A DNA stretch of 64,000 bases from Paracoccus marinus (lineage in GTDB: Bacteria; Pseudomonadota; Alphaproteobacteria; Rhodobacterales; Rhodobacteraceae), in the NCBI RefSeq assembly GCF_007018965.1, contig NZ_VJYZ01000004.1, forward strand, positions 62,001-126,000. Reading direction: 5' to 3'. The position numbers and the translations under genes are program-made. The notes below the pieces were generated by a model. The model was not told the origin of the DNA. It ran no database searches and was given only the letters and a program-made list of their open reading frames with translations. This document shows positions 1 through 8,522 of this stretch, in pieces. Position 1 is the first letter of the stretch; each line of letters starts with the position of its first letter.

Positions 1-192
1 CGCGCCGATCGATTCGGTCGCGGCGTCCCCTTTTTCGGTCACCATGCGCGCGTTCTCGGCCGCGGCGTGGGGCATCAGCCCCATCATCCCGGCCACGCGC
101 ATCCCCATCACGAATTGCGATTCCATCCCCATGCGGGCCATGTCGGCCCACAGTCGCAGGCCGAACATCGGGTCGAAAGCTGCGTTCGTCAT
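1..192 (-). CDS. Unrecognised protein, N-terminal part only (runs off the window start)
   Basis: The minus-strand frame opens with ATG at 192, preceded by a GAAAGGA ribosome binding site about 7 bases away, and stays open to the window edge, giving 64 residues. The visible part is helical, rich in Met and Ala, with no signal peptide (starts MTNAAFDPMFGLRLWADMAR). I do not recognise the family. It resembles short alphaproteobacterial proteins of unknown function, but this cannot be tested here. It is divergent from pyrC, with about 150 bases between the two starts. Confidence 0.6.
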   Translation of the reverse strand, partial: MTNAAFDPMFGLRLWADMARMGMESQFVMGMRVAGMMGLMPHAAAENARMVTEKGDAATESIGA

Positions 193-303
193 CGTTCATC
201 CTTTCGCCACGGGCGCAATCGACGATAATCATGCTGCAGCGCAGCAATTCCAACCACCGCCGGGTGAAATGCCGTTACGTCCGGCGTCACGTCCGATCCC
301 GTC

Positions 304-332
304 TTGGTGAACGCGCCGCTTGCGACTATAGA
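304..332 (+). promoter_or_regulatory. Predicted sigma70-type promoter of pyrC
   Basis: A TTGGTG hexamer (304-309) is followed after exactly 17 bases by TATAGA (327-332). The pyrC ATG at 341 lies only 8 bases after the -10 box, and no Shine-Dalgarno sequence is visible. The transcript may therefore start at or beside the ATG, making pyrC a leaderless mRNA. This is inferred from spacing only. Confidence 0.5.
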
Positions 333-340
333 CCCGTCGC

Positions 341-1384
341 ATGAACGAAAAGCTTACGCTCCGCCGTCCCGACGACTGGCACCTGCACCTGCGCGACGGC
401 GCGATGCTGGCGGCCGTTGCGCCCGCGTCCGCCCGGCTGGGCCGCGCGATCATCATGCCGAACCTGGTCCCGCCGGTGGTGACCGGCGCCGATGCCGCAG
501 CCTACCGCGACCGCATCCGCGCGGCGCTGCCCGCGGGTGCCACGCTGACGCCGCTGATGACGCTGTACCTGACCGAGGCGACCGATCCCGCCGATGTCGT
601 GGCCGCGCACCGCGCCGGCATCATCGCGGCGGTCAAGCTGTATCCCGCCGGGGCCACCACGAACTCCGCCAGCGGGGTGCGCGATTTCGACCGCGTGCGC
701 CCGGTACTGGACGCAATGGCCGAGGCGGGCATTCCGCTCTGCGTCCACGGCGAGGTCACCGACCCCGGGATCGACATCTTCGACCGCGAGGCGGTCTTCA
801 TCGACCGCGTTCTGGACCCGGTGCGCCGGGCGACGCCGGGGCTGCGCGTCATCATGGAGCACGTGACCACCAGCGACGGCGTCGATTACGTCAGCGGCAA
901 CGACGGCATCGGCGCCACGATCACGACCCACCACCTCGTCATCAACCGCAACCACCTGCTGGTCGGCGGGATCCGGCCGCATTACTACTGCCTGCCGGTC
1001 GCCAAGCGCGAAAGCCACCGCCTTGCGCTGCGGCGGGCGGCCACCAGCGGCGATCCGCGCTTCTTTTCCGGCACCGACAGCGCCCCGCACCCCGACCGCG
1101 CCAAGGAAAGCGCCTGCGGCTGCGCGGGCTGCTTCACCGCGCCGAACTGGCTGCCGATCGTCGCGCAGGTGTTCCAGGACGAGGGCGCGCTGGACCGGCT
1201 GGAAGGCTTCGTCAGCCTGAACGGCGCCGCCTTCTACGGCCTGCCGCCGGCCGAGGGCCGGATCACGCTCACCCGCCGCGACCAACCCGTGAGCGCGCCC
1301 ACCCACATCACCGCCGGCGACGAAACCGTCACCGTCTTCGAGCCCGGCTTTCCGATCCACTGGCATGTCGAGGACGACGCATGA
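341..1384 (+). CDS. pyrC: Dihydroorotase PyrC
   Basis: Cytoplasmic zinc amidohydrolase of de novo pyrimidine synthesis that cyclises carbamoyl-aspartate to dihydroorotate. The 347 residues match the class II (E. coli-type) length. The metal-binding HLHLR motif is at 14-18, the carbamylated lysine is K99 in AVKLYPAG, and metal histidines lie near 136 and 174, with the catalytic aspartate in GTDSAPH near 247. The start is the ATG at 341, and no strong ribosome binding site is seen. The stop codon overlaps the pyrE start in an ATGA junction, so the two are translationally coupled. Confidence 0.96.
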   Translation: MNEKLTLRRPDDWHLHLRDGAMLAAVAPASARLGRAIIMPNLVPPVVTGADAAAYRDRIRAALPAGATLTPLMTLYLTEATDPADVVAAHRAGIIAAVKLYPAGATTNSASGVRDFDRVRPVLDAMAEAGIPLCVHGEVTDPGIDIFDREAVFIDRVLDPVRRATPGLRVIMEHVTTSDGVDYVSGNDGIGATITTHHLVINRNHLLVGGIRPHYYCLPVAKRESHRLALRRAATSGDPRFFSGTDSAPHPDRAKESACGCAGCFTAPNWLPIVAQVFQDEGALDRLEGFVSLNGAAFYGLPPAEGRITLTRRDQPVSAPTHITAGDETVTVFEPGFPIHWHVEDDA

Positions 1385-2052
1385 CGCTTCCCTTCCCCCC
1401 GGCCGAGGAAATCGCCCGCCTGACCGCCCGGATGCTGCTGGAGATCGGGGCCGTCCACTTCAACGCGGCCGAACCCTACACCTACGCCTCGGGCCTGAAG
1501 GGGCCGACCTATATCGACTGCCGCAAGCTTATCTCGTACCCGCGCATCCGGGGCACGCTGATGGATTTCCTTGCCGCCACCGTCATGCGGGACGCAGGAT
1601 TCGAGGCGTTCGACAACGTCGCGGGCGGCGAGACGGCGGGCATCCCCTTCGCCGCCTTCATGGCCGAACGGATGGGCCTGCCGATGACCTATGTCCGCAA
1701 GAAGCCCAAGGGCTACGGCCGCAACGCCCGGATCGAGGGCGCGATGACCGAAGGCCAGCGGGTGCTGCTGGTCGAGGATCTGACGACGGACGGCGGCAGC
1801 AAGCTGAGCTTCGTGGACGCGATCCGCGACACGGGCGCCACCTGCGCCGACACGGCGGTGGTGTTTTACTACGGCATCTTCCCCGACACGATCCAGCGCC
1901 TGGCCGACCACGGCGTCCGGCTGCATCATCTCTGCACCTGGTGGGACGTGCTGGCCGAGGCGCGCGCGCAGGGCAGCTTCGACGACGCGACGCTGGCCGA
2001 GGTGGAGCTGTTCCTGACCGACCCCCGCGCCTGGCAGGCGGCGCATCCCTGA
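1381..2052 (+). CDS. pyrE: Orotate phosphoribosyltransferase PyrE
   Basis: Transfers a phosphoribosyl group from PRPP to orotate, giving OMP, the step two reactions after PyrC. The 223 residues carry the PRPP-binding signature [13 protein letters not shown] at about 128-140 and the flexible-loop basic stretch [10 protein letters not shown] at 104-113, both typical of type I phosphoribosyltransferases. Its ATG overlaps the pyrC stop (ATGA), so the pair forms an operon. No terminator is obvious after the TGA. The next gene, dnaB, has its own upstream signals. Confidence 0.96.
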   Translation: MTLPFPPAEEIARLTARMLLEIGAVHFNAAEPYTYASGLKGPTYIDCRKLISYPRIRGTLMDFLAATVMRDAGFEAFDNVAGGETAGIPFAAFMAERMGLPMTYVRKKPKGYGRNARIEGAMTEGQRVLLVEDLTTDGGSKLSFVDAIRDTGATCADTAVVFYYGIFPDTIQRLADHGVRLHHLCTWWDVLAEARAQGSFDDATLAEVELFLTDPRAWQAAHP

Positions 2053-2111
2053 ACCCCGCCTCACACCTGACCGCCTGACCACGGCATCGGCGGCGGCTGG
2101 CGCATCGCGGG

Positions 2112-2131
2112 TTATCCACAGCTTATCCAGA
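2112..2131 (+). promoter_or_regulatory. Tandem DnaA boxes upstream of dnaB
   Basis: A perfect consensus DnaA box, TTATCCACA (2112-2120), is followed two bases later by TTATCCAGA (2123-2131), which differs from consensus at one position. Both read in the same direction, about 60 bases before the dnaB start. DnaA could control transcription of the replicative helicase gene from here. No AT-rich unwinding element or further box cluster is visible, so this does not look like an origin. Confidence 0.6.
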
Positions 2132-2191
2132 TGGACCCCGCCCCCGCCCGCGTGAGATAGTCGCCGCCAGACCAGAATCGGACCCGTGCCC

Positions 2192-3694
2192 ATGACCGAG
2201 CTTCGCGCGCTCGCCCCCCGCCCCGCCCTGCAGGCGGCGCAGGGTGACGATGCCGACACGCCTTCCATCCCGTTCTCGATCGAGGCGGAGCAGCAGCTTC
2301 TGGGCGCGCTCCTGACCAACAACGACGTGTTCGATTCGATCACCCGGATCATCAAGGCCGAGCATTTCTTCGACCCGGTCCACCGCCGCATCTACGAACT
2401 TTGCGCCGAGCGCATCACCCGGAACGCGCTGGCGAGCCCGGTGACGATCAAGGCGTTCATGGAACAGGACGCGGGGCTGAAGGAACTGGGCGGGCCACCC
2501 TATCTCGCGCGGCTCGCAGGCGCGGCGGTGTCGTCCTATGCCGCGCGCGATTACGCGCAGATGATCCGCGAATTCGCGCTGCGCCGCGAACTGATCGGGC
2601 TGGGCAACGACATCTCGGCCCGCGCGGCCACCGTCGCCGTGCACGAGAACGCCGAGGACCAGATCAAGGCGGCCGAGCAGACGCTGTACAAGCTGGCCGA
2701 ACAGGGCGTGGCCGAACGCGGCTTCCAGTCGTTCCTGCAGGCGGTGACCGGCGCGCTTCACACCGCGAACGCGGCGTTCCAGCGCGGCGGCAAGCTGTCG
2801 GGGATCTCGACCGGGCTCAAGGACCTCGACCAGAAGATGGGCGGGCTCAACAACTCGGACCTCATCATCCTGGCCGGGCGCCCGTCGATGGGAAAGACCT
2901 CGCTTGCCACCAACATCGCCTTCAACATCGCCCGCGCCCACCGCATGGGCGAACTGCCCGATGGCACCCACGGCACCGTGGACGGTGGCGTCGTCGGCTT
3001 CTTCTCGCTCGAGATGTCGGCCGAGCAGCTGGCCGCGCGGATCCTGTCGGAAGCGTCCGAAGTGCCCAGCGAACTGATCCGCCGCGGCGACATGACGGAA
3101 GAGGAGTTCCGCCGCTTCGTCACCGCCGCCCACGACCTGCAGAACTGCCCGCTGTATATCGACGACACGCCCGCGCTGCCGATCAACCAGCTTGCCGCCC
3201 GGGCAAGGAAGCTGAAGCGGACGCGGGGGCTGGACCTGCTGATCGTGGACTACCTGCAGCTTCTGCGCGCCGCGTCCGCCAAGGACAGCCGCGTGAACGA
3301 GGTGTCGGAAATCACCCAGGGGCTGAAGGCCGTCGCTAAGGAGCTCAACATCCCGGTCATCGCCCTGTCGCAGCTGTCGCGCCAGGTCGAAAGCCGCGAG
3401 GACAAGCGCCCGCAGCTGTCCGACCTGCGCGAATCCGGCTCGATCGAACAGGACGCCGACATCGTGATGTTCGTGTTCCGCGAGGAATACTACAAGGAAC
3501 GCGAAAAGCCCGCCGACCACGAGCTGGACAAGATGGCCGCCTGGCAGCAGGTCATGGAAGCCTGCCACGGCAAGGCCGAGGTGATCCTGGGCAAGCAGCG
3601 ACACGGCCCGATCGGGACGGTCGAGCTGAGCTTCGAGGGGCGCTTCACCCGCTTCGGCAACCTGGAAACCCACCACACCCAGGGTTGGGGCTGA
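2192..3694 (+). CDS. dnaB: Replicative DNA helicase DnaB
   Basis: Hexameric 5'-3' helicase that unwinds DNA at the replication fork. It has 500 residues: an N-terminal DnaB domain (about 28-130), a linker, and a RecA-like ATPase core with Walker A GRPSMGKTS at 229-237, Walker B LLIVDYLQLL near 350 and the RESGSIEQDAD motif near 410. I chose ATG 2192 (MTELRALAPRP). A GTG two codons upstream at 2186 is also possible. The ribosome binding site is weak for both. Tandem DnaA boxes lie upstream. The stop at 3694 is 8 bases before the next gene. Confidence 0.95.
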   Translation: MTELRALAPRPALQAAQGDDADTPSIPFSIEAEQQLLGALLTNNDVFDSITRIIKAEHFFDPVHRRIYELCAERITRNALASPVTIKAFMEQDAGLKELGGPPYLARLAGAAVSSYAARDYAQMIREFALRRELIGLGNDISARAATVAVHENAEDQIKAAEQTLYKLAEQGVAERGFQSFLQAVTGALHTANAAFQRGGKLSGISTGLKDLDQKMGGLNNSDLIILAGRPSMGKTSLATNIAFNIARAHRMGELPDGTHGTVDGGVVGFFSLEMSAEQLAARILSEASEVPSELIRRGDMTEEEFRRFVTAAHDLQNCPLYIDDTPALPINQLAARARKLKRTRGLDLLIVDYLQLLRAASAKDSRVNEVSEITQGLKAVAKELNIPVIALSQLSRQVESREDKRPQLSDLRESGSIEQDADIVMFVFREEYYKEREKPADHELDKMAAWQQVMEACHGKAEVILGKQRHGPIGTVELSFEGRFTRFGNLETHHTQGWG

Positions 3695-3702
3695 TCCGCG
3701 CC

Positions 3703-4056
3703 ATGCCGCCGGTTCCGGTCCCGGTCACGACCATCGGCCTTTTGATCCTGTCCAACCTGTTCATGACGGTGGCGTGGTACGGCCATCTCAAGTTCAAGTC
3801 CGCGCCGCTTATCACGGTGATCGCCGTCAGCTGGGGGATCGCGCTTTTAGAATACATCATGCAGGTGCCCGCCAACCGGATCGGCTACGGCCATTTCAGC
3901 GCAGCGCAGCTTAAAACGATCCAGGAGGTCATCAGCCTGACCATCTTCGCCGGGTTCTCGTGGTTCTACCTTGGCGAGCGGCTGGGCTGGCAGCACGCGG
4001 TCGGCTTTTCGCTCATCTGTCTTGGGGCCTGGTTTGTCTTTCACGACTGGAACTAG
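3703..4056 (+). CDS. DUF486 / DMT-like small membrane protein
   Basis: A 117-residue protein with four predicted membrane helices (about 7-25, 31-50, 65-83, 92-112). The layout and the conserved LFMTVAWYGHLK, EYIMQVPANRIG and FSAAQLKTIQEVI stretches are those of the DUF486 family, related to EmrE-like small transporters. Substrate and function are unknown. ATG 3703 is used because it starts just before helix 1. An in-frame TTG at 3685 would overlap dnaB. The 3' end overlaps the following MFS gene by 23 bases, pointing to a shared transcript. Confidence 0.8.
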   Translation: MPPVPVPVTTIGLLILSNLFMTVAWYGHLKFKSAPLITVIAVSWGIALLEYIMQVPANRIGYGHFSAAQLKTIQEVISLTIFAGFSWFYLGERLGWQHAVGFSLICLGAWFVFHDWN

Positions 4057-5266
4057 CGGCGCGGCCCGCACCCCGCCGCATACCCTTACGCTGATCCTGC
4101 TGTCGGGGATCGGCGCGCTCAGCATGAACGTGTTCCTGCCGTCGCTTCCCGGCATGGCGCGGGATTTCGGCGTGGATTACGGCACCATGCAGCTGTCGGT
4201 GTCGGCCTATCTGGTCGCCTCGGCCATCGTGCAGCTGCTGGTCGGCCCGCTGAGCGACCGCTGGGGCCGGCGGCCGGTGATGCTGGGCGCGCTCGCGATC
4301 TTCGTCGCCGCGACCGTGGGGACGATCGCGGCGCCGACCGCCGGGTGGTTCCTGGTGTTCCGCATGGCGCAGGCGGCGGTGGCGACGGGGCTTGCGCTGT
4401 CGCGCGCGGTCGTGCGCGACATGGTGGCGGGCGACGCGGCAGCCAGCCGGATCGGATACGTGACGATGGGCATGTCGGTCGTGCCGATGATCGCCCCGAT
4501 CCTCGGCGGTCTCATCGACGAGGCGGCGGGCTGGCGCGCGGTGTTCGTGGTTCTGGGCGCGGCGGGCGCGGGAATGCTGTGGCTGACCTACGCCGACATG
4601 GGCGAGACGGCGGCGGGCGGCGGCACCAGCCTGCGGACCCAGGTCGCCAATTACCCCGTGCTGGCGCGGTCGGGCCGGTTCTGGGGCTACGCGCTGGCCA
4701 TGACCTTCGCGTCGGGCGCGTTCTTCGCCTATGTGGGCGGCGCGCCCTTTGTGGGCGAGCAGGTGTTCCACATGAGCCCGGCCGAGGTCGGCTACTGGTT
4801 CGCGGCGCCGTCGATCGGCTACATGCTGGGCAACTTCCTAGCCGGGCGCCTGTCGGTGAAGGTGGGGACGAACAACATGATCCTTGCCGGTGCGGTCCTG
4901 ACCGCGCTGGTGCTTGCGGTGGCGACGGTGGGCGATCTGGCGGGTATCCACCGCCCCCTCGTGTTCTTCGGCGCGATCGCGGTAATGGGGATGGGGAACG
5001 GCATGGTGCTTCCCAACAGCGCGGCGGGCATGATGGGCGTCGTTCCGCATCTCGCCGGCACCGCCAGCGGCCTGGGCGGCGCGATGGCGCTGGCGGGCGG
5101 CGCGGGGCTGTCGGCCATCGCGGGCGTGTTCCTGGTGCCCGGCGCGGGGGCGCTGCCGCTTTTGGTCATCATGCTGGCGTCTGCGGTGGGATCGCTGGTC
5201 TCGATCGCGGCGATCATGCGGTCGCCCCGCGAGCCCGCCGGCGGTCGGCGATTGTCCGCCGACTGA
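4034..5266 (+). CDS. Multidrug efflux MFS transporter, Bcr/CflA type
   Basis: A 410-residue inner membrane proton-coupled exporter with about 12 hydrophobic helices. The MFS motif between helices 2 and 3 is LSDRWGRRPVML, and the first helix has the MNVFLPSLPGMA pattern of the Bcr/CflA drug-efflux subfamily. No in-frame ATG exists before helix 1. The most likely start is TTG 4034, which lies inside the end of the preceding DUF486 gene and has a GGGG stretch upstream. TTG 4022 is an alternative. The drug or metabolite exported cannot be told from sequence. Confidence 0.85.
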   Translation: MSFTTGTSGAARTPPHTLTLILLSGIGALSMNVFLPSLPGMARDFGVDYGTMQLSVSAYLVASAIVQLLVGPLSDRWGRRPVMLGALAIFVAATVGTIAAPTAGWFLVFRMAQAAVATGLALSRAVVRDMVAGDAAASRIGYVTMGMSVVPMIAPILGGLIDEAAGWRAVFVVLGAAGAGMLWLTYADMGETAAGGGTSLRTQVANYPVLARSGRFWGYALAMTFASGAFFAYVGGAPFVGEQVFHMSPAEVGYWFAAPSIGYMLGNFLAGRLSVKVGTNNMILAGAVLTALVLAVATVGDLAGIHRPLVFFGAIAVMGMGNGMVLPNSAAGMMGVVPHLAGTASGLGGAMALAGGAGLSAIAGVFLVPGAGALPLLVIMLASAVGSLVSIAAIMRSPREPAGGRRLSAD

Positions 5267-5367
5267 CCGGCGAGATCCCGCGTCCCTGTGCCGCGAACGG
5301 CCGGGATGCGCTATCGTCGACTTCAACGACAACGAAGAACCGGCAACGGCAACCAGACGAGGCAGTG

Positions 5368-5853
5368 ATGATGACCGCTCTTTCCCGCGCAGGCGCGCTT
5401 GCCGTCCTGATGGCCCTGGCCGCGTGCGGCGGCGGCAACAACACCCCGCGCATGAACCTGCGCTCGCCCTCGGTGTCGCAAGCGGCCCTGCACCCGAACG
5501 AGACGCCCGAGCTGCGCCGCCTGATCCACAAGTACTCCGCCACCTATGGCGTCCCCGAGGCGCTGGTCCACCGCGTCGTGATCCGCGAAAGCCGGCACCG
5601 GCCCACGGCCCGCAACGGCCAATACATGGGCCTGATGCAGATCTCGCCCGCGACGGCGCGGGGCATGGGGTATCGCGGCCCGGCCGAGGGGCTGCTGGAT
5701 GCCGAGACCAACCTGAAATACGGCGTCAAGTACCTGCGCGGCGCCTACATGGTTGCGGACGGCGACTTCAACGACAGCGTCAAGTGGTACTCAAAGGGCT
5801 ACTACTACGAAGCCAAGCGCAAGGGCCTGCTGAAGGCCACCGGGCTGCGCTGA
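5368..5853 (+). CDS. Lytic transglycosylase lipoprotein (SLT family)
   Basis: A 161-residue exported lipoprotein that should cleave the glycan strands of peptidoglycan. The N-terminal signal ends in the lipobox LAAC with Cys at residue 20. The catalytic glutamate is E74 in RVVIRESRH, followed by the SLT motifs GLMQISPATARGMG (88-101) and NLKYGVKYLRG. It is short compared with Slt70 and consists of the catalytic domain only. ATG 5368 is preceded by GACGAGG. A second in-frame ATG follows directly at 5371. It converges with the GNAT gene. Confidence 0.9.
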   Translation: MMTALSRAGALAVLMALAACGGGNNTPRMNLRSPSVSQAALHPNETPELRRLIHKYSATYGVPEALVHRVVIRESRHRPTARNGQYMGLMQISPATARGMGYRGPAEGLLDAETNLKYGVKYLRGAYMVADGDFNDSVKWYSKGYYYEAKRKGLLKATGLR

Positions 5854-5863
5854 GCGCTGAGCT

Positions 5864-6343
5864 TCAGACCTTGCGGCTGTAGCGGATGAACGGCGTTTTC
5901 GCCGCCACCCGGTCGTACAGCATCCGGCCCGCATAGTTGTCCTCGGCCGTCAGCCAATAGACGTTGGGCGCCCCCGCCGCGTCGGCCGCCGCATAGACCG
6001 CCTCGATCAGCGCCCGCGCCACCCCCTGACCGCGCGCCTCGGGCGCGGTGAACAGGTCCTGCAGATAGCACACCCCCTCGGGCCGCCACAGGTTGGGGTG
6101 AAAGACATAGTGCGTCAGCCCGACGATCCGGCCGCCATCCTCGGCGACCAGCCCGCGAAAGTCCTTCGCGTCGCCCGACATGAGGCGCGCGAAGGCGGTG
6201 TCGTAGAAACCCTGCGGCAGCCCGGGGCGGTCGTAGAACAGCTGATAGGCCTCGTAGAGCGCCTGCCAGCCGGCCCTGTCGCCGGGCTCGACCGGCCGCG
6301 TCGTCACGGCCGGGCGGTTCCGCGCCGGGACCGGCGCGCTCAA
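5864..6343 (-). CDS. GNAT family N-acetyltransferase
   Basis: A 159-residue acetyl-CoA-dependent acetyltransferase. The GNAT core is visible: a beta-strand pair around GLVAEDGGRIVGLTHYV, the acetyl-CoA loop in LFTAPEARGQGVARALIEAV (residues about 94-113, R-G-Q-G-V-A) and a C-terminal YWLTAEDNYAGRMLYDRV helix. The substrate is unknown. The start appears to be TTG 6343, overlapping the GST stop as TTGA, so the two genes are probably translationally coupled. It converges with the transglycosylase gene, leaving 10 bases between the stops. Confidence 0.85.
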   Translation of the reverse strand: MSAPVPARNRPAVTTRPVEPGDRAGWQALYEAYQLFYDRPGLPQGFYDTAFARLMSGDAKDFRGLVAEDGGRIVGLTHYVFHPNLWRPEGVCYLQDLFTAPEARGQGVARALIEAVYAAADAAGAPNVYWLTAEDNYAGRMLYDRVAAKTPFIRYSRKV

Positions 6344-6948
6344 ATCAGCCCTTCGGATTTCATCGCCGCGACCACGGCCGGACGCTCGGCCACCCGCGCG
6401 ACGAAGGCCGCGACGTTGGGCCAGCGCGACAGGTCCACGCTCACGCGGGGCGACCAGCCCGCGACGACAAAGGCATAGGCGTCGGCCACGGTGAAGTCCT
6501 TGCCGGTCAGGAACGGCCGCCCGTCCGCCAGCAGACCTTCCAGCCAGTCCATGTTGCGGCCGATGTTCTCGCGCGCCTTGTCCTTGTCGGCGTCGCTGGT
6601 GCCCGGCTTGAACATCGGCTTGAACGCCGCGTGCAGCCCGGTGCCGGTGAAGTTCAGGATCTCCTGCACGCGCGCGCGCTCGATCGTGCCTGCCTTGGGC
6701 GCAAGCGTGGTGTCACCTGCGCTGTCGGCGAGGTACTGCAGGATCGCCGGGCCTTCGGTCAGGTATTCGCCGTCGGCGTATTCGATCGCAGGCACGACGC
6801 CCTTGGGGTTGATCGCCAGGTAATCGTCGCCCGCTTCGGTCTTCTTGGCGGCGGTATCGACCTTGTCGAGGTCGAAAGGCTGGCCCAGCTGCTGCAGGAC
6901 GATGTGCGAGGCGAGCGAGCAGGCGCCGGGCTTGTAGTAAAGTTTCAT
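6340..6948 (-). CDS. Glutathione S-transferase
   Basis: A 202-residue cytosolic GST. The N-terminal thioredoxin-like domain starts MKLYYKPGACSLASHI, with the SxxH pattern of bacterial beta/GstA-type enzymes, and contains the cis-proline NPKGVVPAIEY and the glutathione-contacting LTEGPAILQYLAD. The all-helical C-terminal domain runs from about 90. Residue 10, usually Cys or Ser in this class, is Cys in GACS. ATG 6948 has AGGAGTGACCCG upstream. It is the first gene of a GST-GNAT pair. MoxR is upstream on the same strand. Confidence 0.9.
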   Translation of the reverse strand: MKLYYKPGACSLASHIVLQQLGQPFDLDKVDTAAKKTEAGDDYLAINPKGVVPAIEYADGEYLTEGPAILQYLADSAGDTTLAPKAGTIERARVQEILNFTGTGLHAAFKPMFKPGTSDADKDKARENIGRNMDWLEGLLADGRPFLTGKDFTVADAYAFVVAGWSPRVSVDLSRWPNVAAFVARVAERPAVVAAMKSEGLI

Positions 6949-6988
6949 CGGGTCACTCCTTCGATGTGTGTGGCGGTCGCGCGGGGCG

Positions 6989-7831
6989 TCAGCGCCCCTG
7001 CCGCCGCGCCATGAACGCGAGCCGCTCGAACAGCGCCACGTCCTGTTCGTTCTTCAGCAGCGCCCCGTGCAGCTTCGGCAGCGCCTCGCCCGCGGGCTTC
7101 TTCAGGTCCTCGGGCGACAGGTCCTCGGCCAGGATCAGCTTCAGCCAGTCCAAGAGCTCGCTGGTCGAAGGCTTCTTCTTCAGCCCCGGCGCCTCGCGCA
7201 GTTCGAAGAACTGGTGCAGCGCCTCGTCCAGCAGGCGCGGCTTGAGGCCCGGATAATGCACGTCCACGATCTTCTTCAGCGTCTCGGCGTCGGGGAAACG
7301 GATGTAGTGGAAGAAGCAGCGGCGAAGGAAGGCGTCCGGCAGCTCCTTTTCGTTGTTCGAGGTGATGATGACGACCGGGCGGTGCCGTGCCACGACCGTC
7401 TCGCCGGTTTCGTAGACGTGGAACTCCATCCGGTCGAGTTCCTGCAGCAGGTCGTTCGGGAACTCGATGTCGGCCTTGTCGATCTCGTCGATCAGCAGGA
7501 CGACCTTTCCGGGCGCGTCGAACGCCTGCCACAGCTTGCCGCGGCGGATGTAGTTGGCGACATCGTGGACGCGCGCCTCGCCCAGCTGGCTGTCGCGCAG
7601 GCGGCTGACGGCGTCGTATTCGTACAGGCCCTGCTGCGCCTTGGTGGTGGACTTCACGTTCCACTCGATCATCGGCAAGCCAAGGCTCGCCGCCACCTGC
7701 CGCGCCAGCTCGGTCTTGCCGGTGCCGGGCTCGCCCTTGACCAGCAGCGGCCGTTCCAGCGTGACGGCGGCGTTCACCGCAAGCGCCAGATCCGGCGGGG
7801 CGACGTAGGTATCGGTGGACCTGAACTGCAT
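6989..7831 (-). CDS. MoxR-family AAA+ ATPase
   Basis: A 280-residue ATPase of the MoxR class, chaperone-like proteins that mature metalloenzymes or stress complexes, usually with a von Willebrand A partner. Walker A is GEPGTGKTE (33-41) and Walker B VLLIDEIDKAD (111-121), followed by sensor 1 in VIITSNNEKELPD and the arginine region DAFLRRCFFHY. I chose ATG 7831 (MQFRSTDTY) because of the AAGGAG sequence 7 bases upstream. The frame stays open further upstream but without family similarity. The usual VWA partner is not adjacent, where a GST gene follows instead. Confidence 0.9.
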   Translation of the reverse strand: MQFRSTDTYVAPPDLALAVNAAVTLERPLLVKGEPGTGKTELARQVAASLGLPMIEWNVKSTTKAQQGLYEYDAVSRLRDSQLGEARVHDVANYIRRGKLWQAFDAPGKVVLLIDEIDKADIEFPNDLLQELDRMEFHVYETGETVVARHRPVVIITSNNEKELPDAFLRRCFFHYIRFPDAETLKKIVDVHYPGLKPRLLDEALHQFFELREAPGLKKKPSTSELLDWLKLILAEDLSPEDLKKPAGEALPKLHGALLKNEQDVALFERLAFMARRQGR

Positions 7832-8025
7832 GCGGGATCTCCTTGGCGGGTGCGCGAACCGGCACCGGCGCGTGCGCAAACTAGGGCCGGGGGCGGGCAC
7901 CCGCAAGTTGATGGCGGCGGCGGGTCCACGCCCCACGGTCACGCCGGTCGCATGAATGTAGCTGCCGGATGCGACAGAAGTGCTTCCCATTTAGGGGCAT
8001 CTCCGCTATTGCGGCGCCAACTGGA

Positions 8026-8043
8026 GACGGGGCACGCCCCGTC
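8026..8043 (+). promoter_or_regulatory. Hairpin in the dksA leader
   Basis: GACGGGG (8026-8032), the loop CACG and CCCCGTC (8037-8043) form a perfect 7-bp stem that ends 14 bases before the dksA start and just upstream of its GGAGGAG ribosome binding site. It has no T tract, so it is not a terminator. It may be an mRNA-stabilising or translation-controlling element, although GC-rich DNA yields such stems by chance. Confidence 0.35.
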
Positions 8044-8057
8044 AGGCTGGAGGAGCC

Positions 8058-8480
8058 ATGAAGCGCCAGACTTTCCTGCCCGAAGACTATCGTCCGGCCG
8101 AGGACGAGCCCTTCATGAACGACCGGCAGCTCGAATATTTCCGCCGCAAGCTCGTCGCCTGGAAACAGGAACTTCTGGACCAGTCCGCCGAGACGCTGGA
8201 AGTGCTTCAGGACAGCGCCCGCAACGTTCCCGACATCGCCGACCGCGCGTCCGAGGAAACCGACCGCTCGATCGAGCTTCGCACCCGCGACCGCCAGCGC
8301 AAGCTGGTCAGCAAGATCGACGCGGCGCTGCGCCGGATCGAGACCGGCGACTACGGCTATTGCGAGATGACGGGCGAGCCGATCAGCCTCAAGCGGCTGG
8401 ACGCGCGCCCCATCGCCACCCTGACGCTTGAAGCGCAGGAACGCCACGAGCGTCGCGAGCGCGTGCACCGCGACGACTGA
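8058..8480 (+). CDS. dksA: RNA polymerase-binding transcription factor DksA
   Basis: A 140-residue DksA that acts with ppGpp in the RNA polymerase secondary channel during the stringent response. The coiled coil (about 24-90) carries the DxxDxA tip motif as DIADRA (59-64). The C-terminal zinc-finger region keeps only one of the four classical cysteines: C102 is present, while the other three positions are T105, T123 and A126. Single-cysteine DksA variants are known in Rhodobacter. The start has GGAGGAG upstream. The DJ-1-like gene follows 42 bases later. Confidence 0.94.
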   Translation: MKRQTFLPEDYRPAEDEPFMNDRQLEYFRRKLVAWKQELLDQSAETLEVLQDSARNVPDIADRASEETDRSIELRTRDRQRKLVSKIDAALRRIETGDYGYCEMTGEPISLKRLDARPIATLTLEAQERHERRERVHRDD

Positions 8481-8522
8481 TCGCAGCGGCGGGCGGGCGT
8501 GCAGGCGGGCGGAGGGATCGAG

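Noticed and set aside
2053..2191. A replication origin at the dnaB leader
   Set aside because: Only two DnaA boxes are present, with no AT-rich unwinding region or further clustered boxes.
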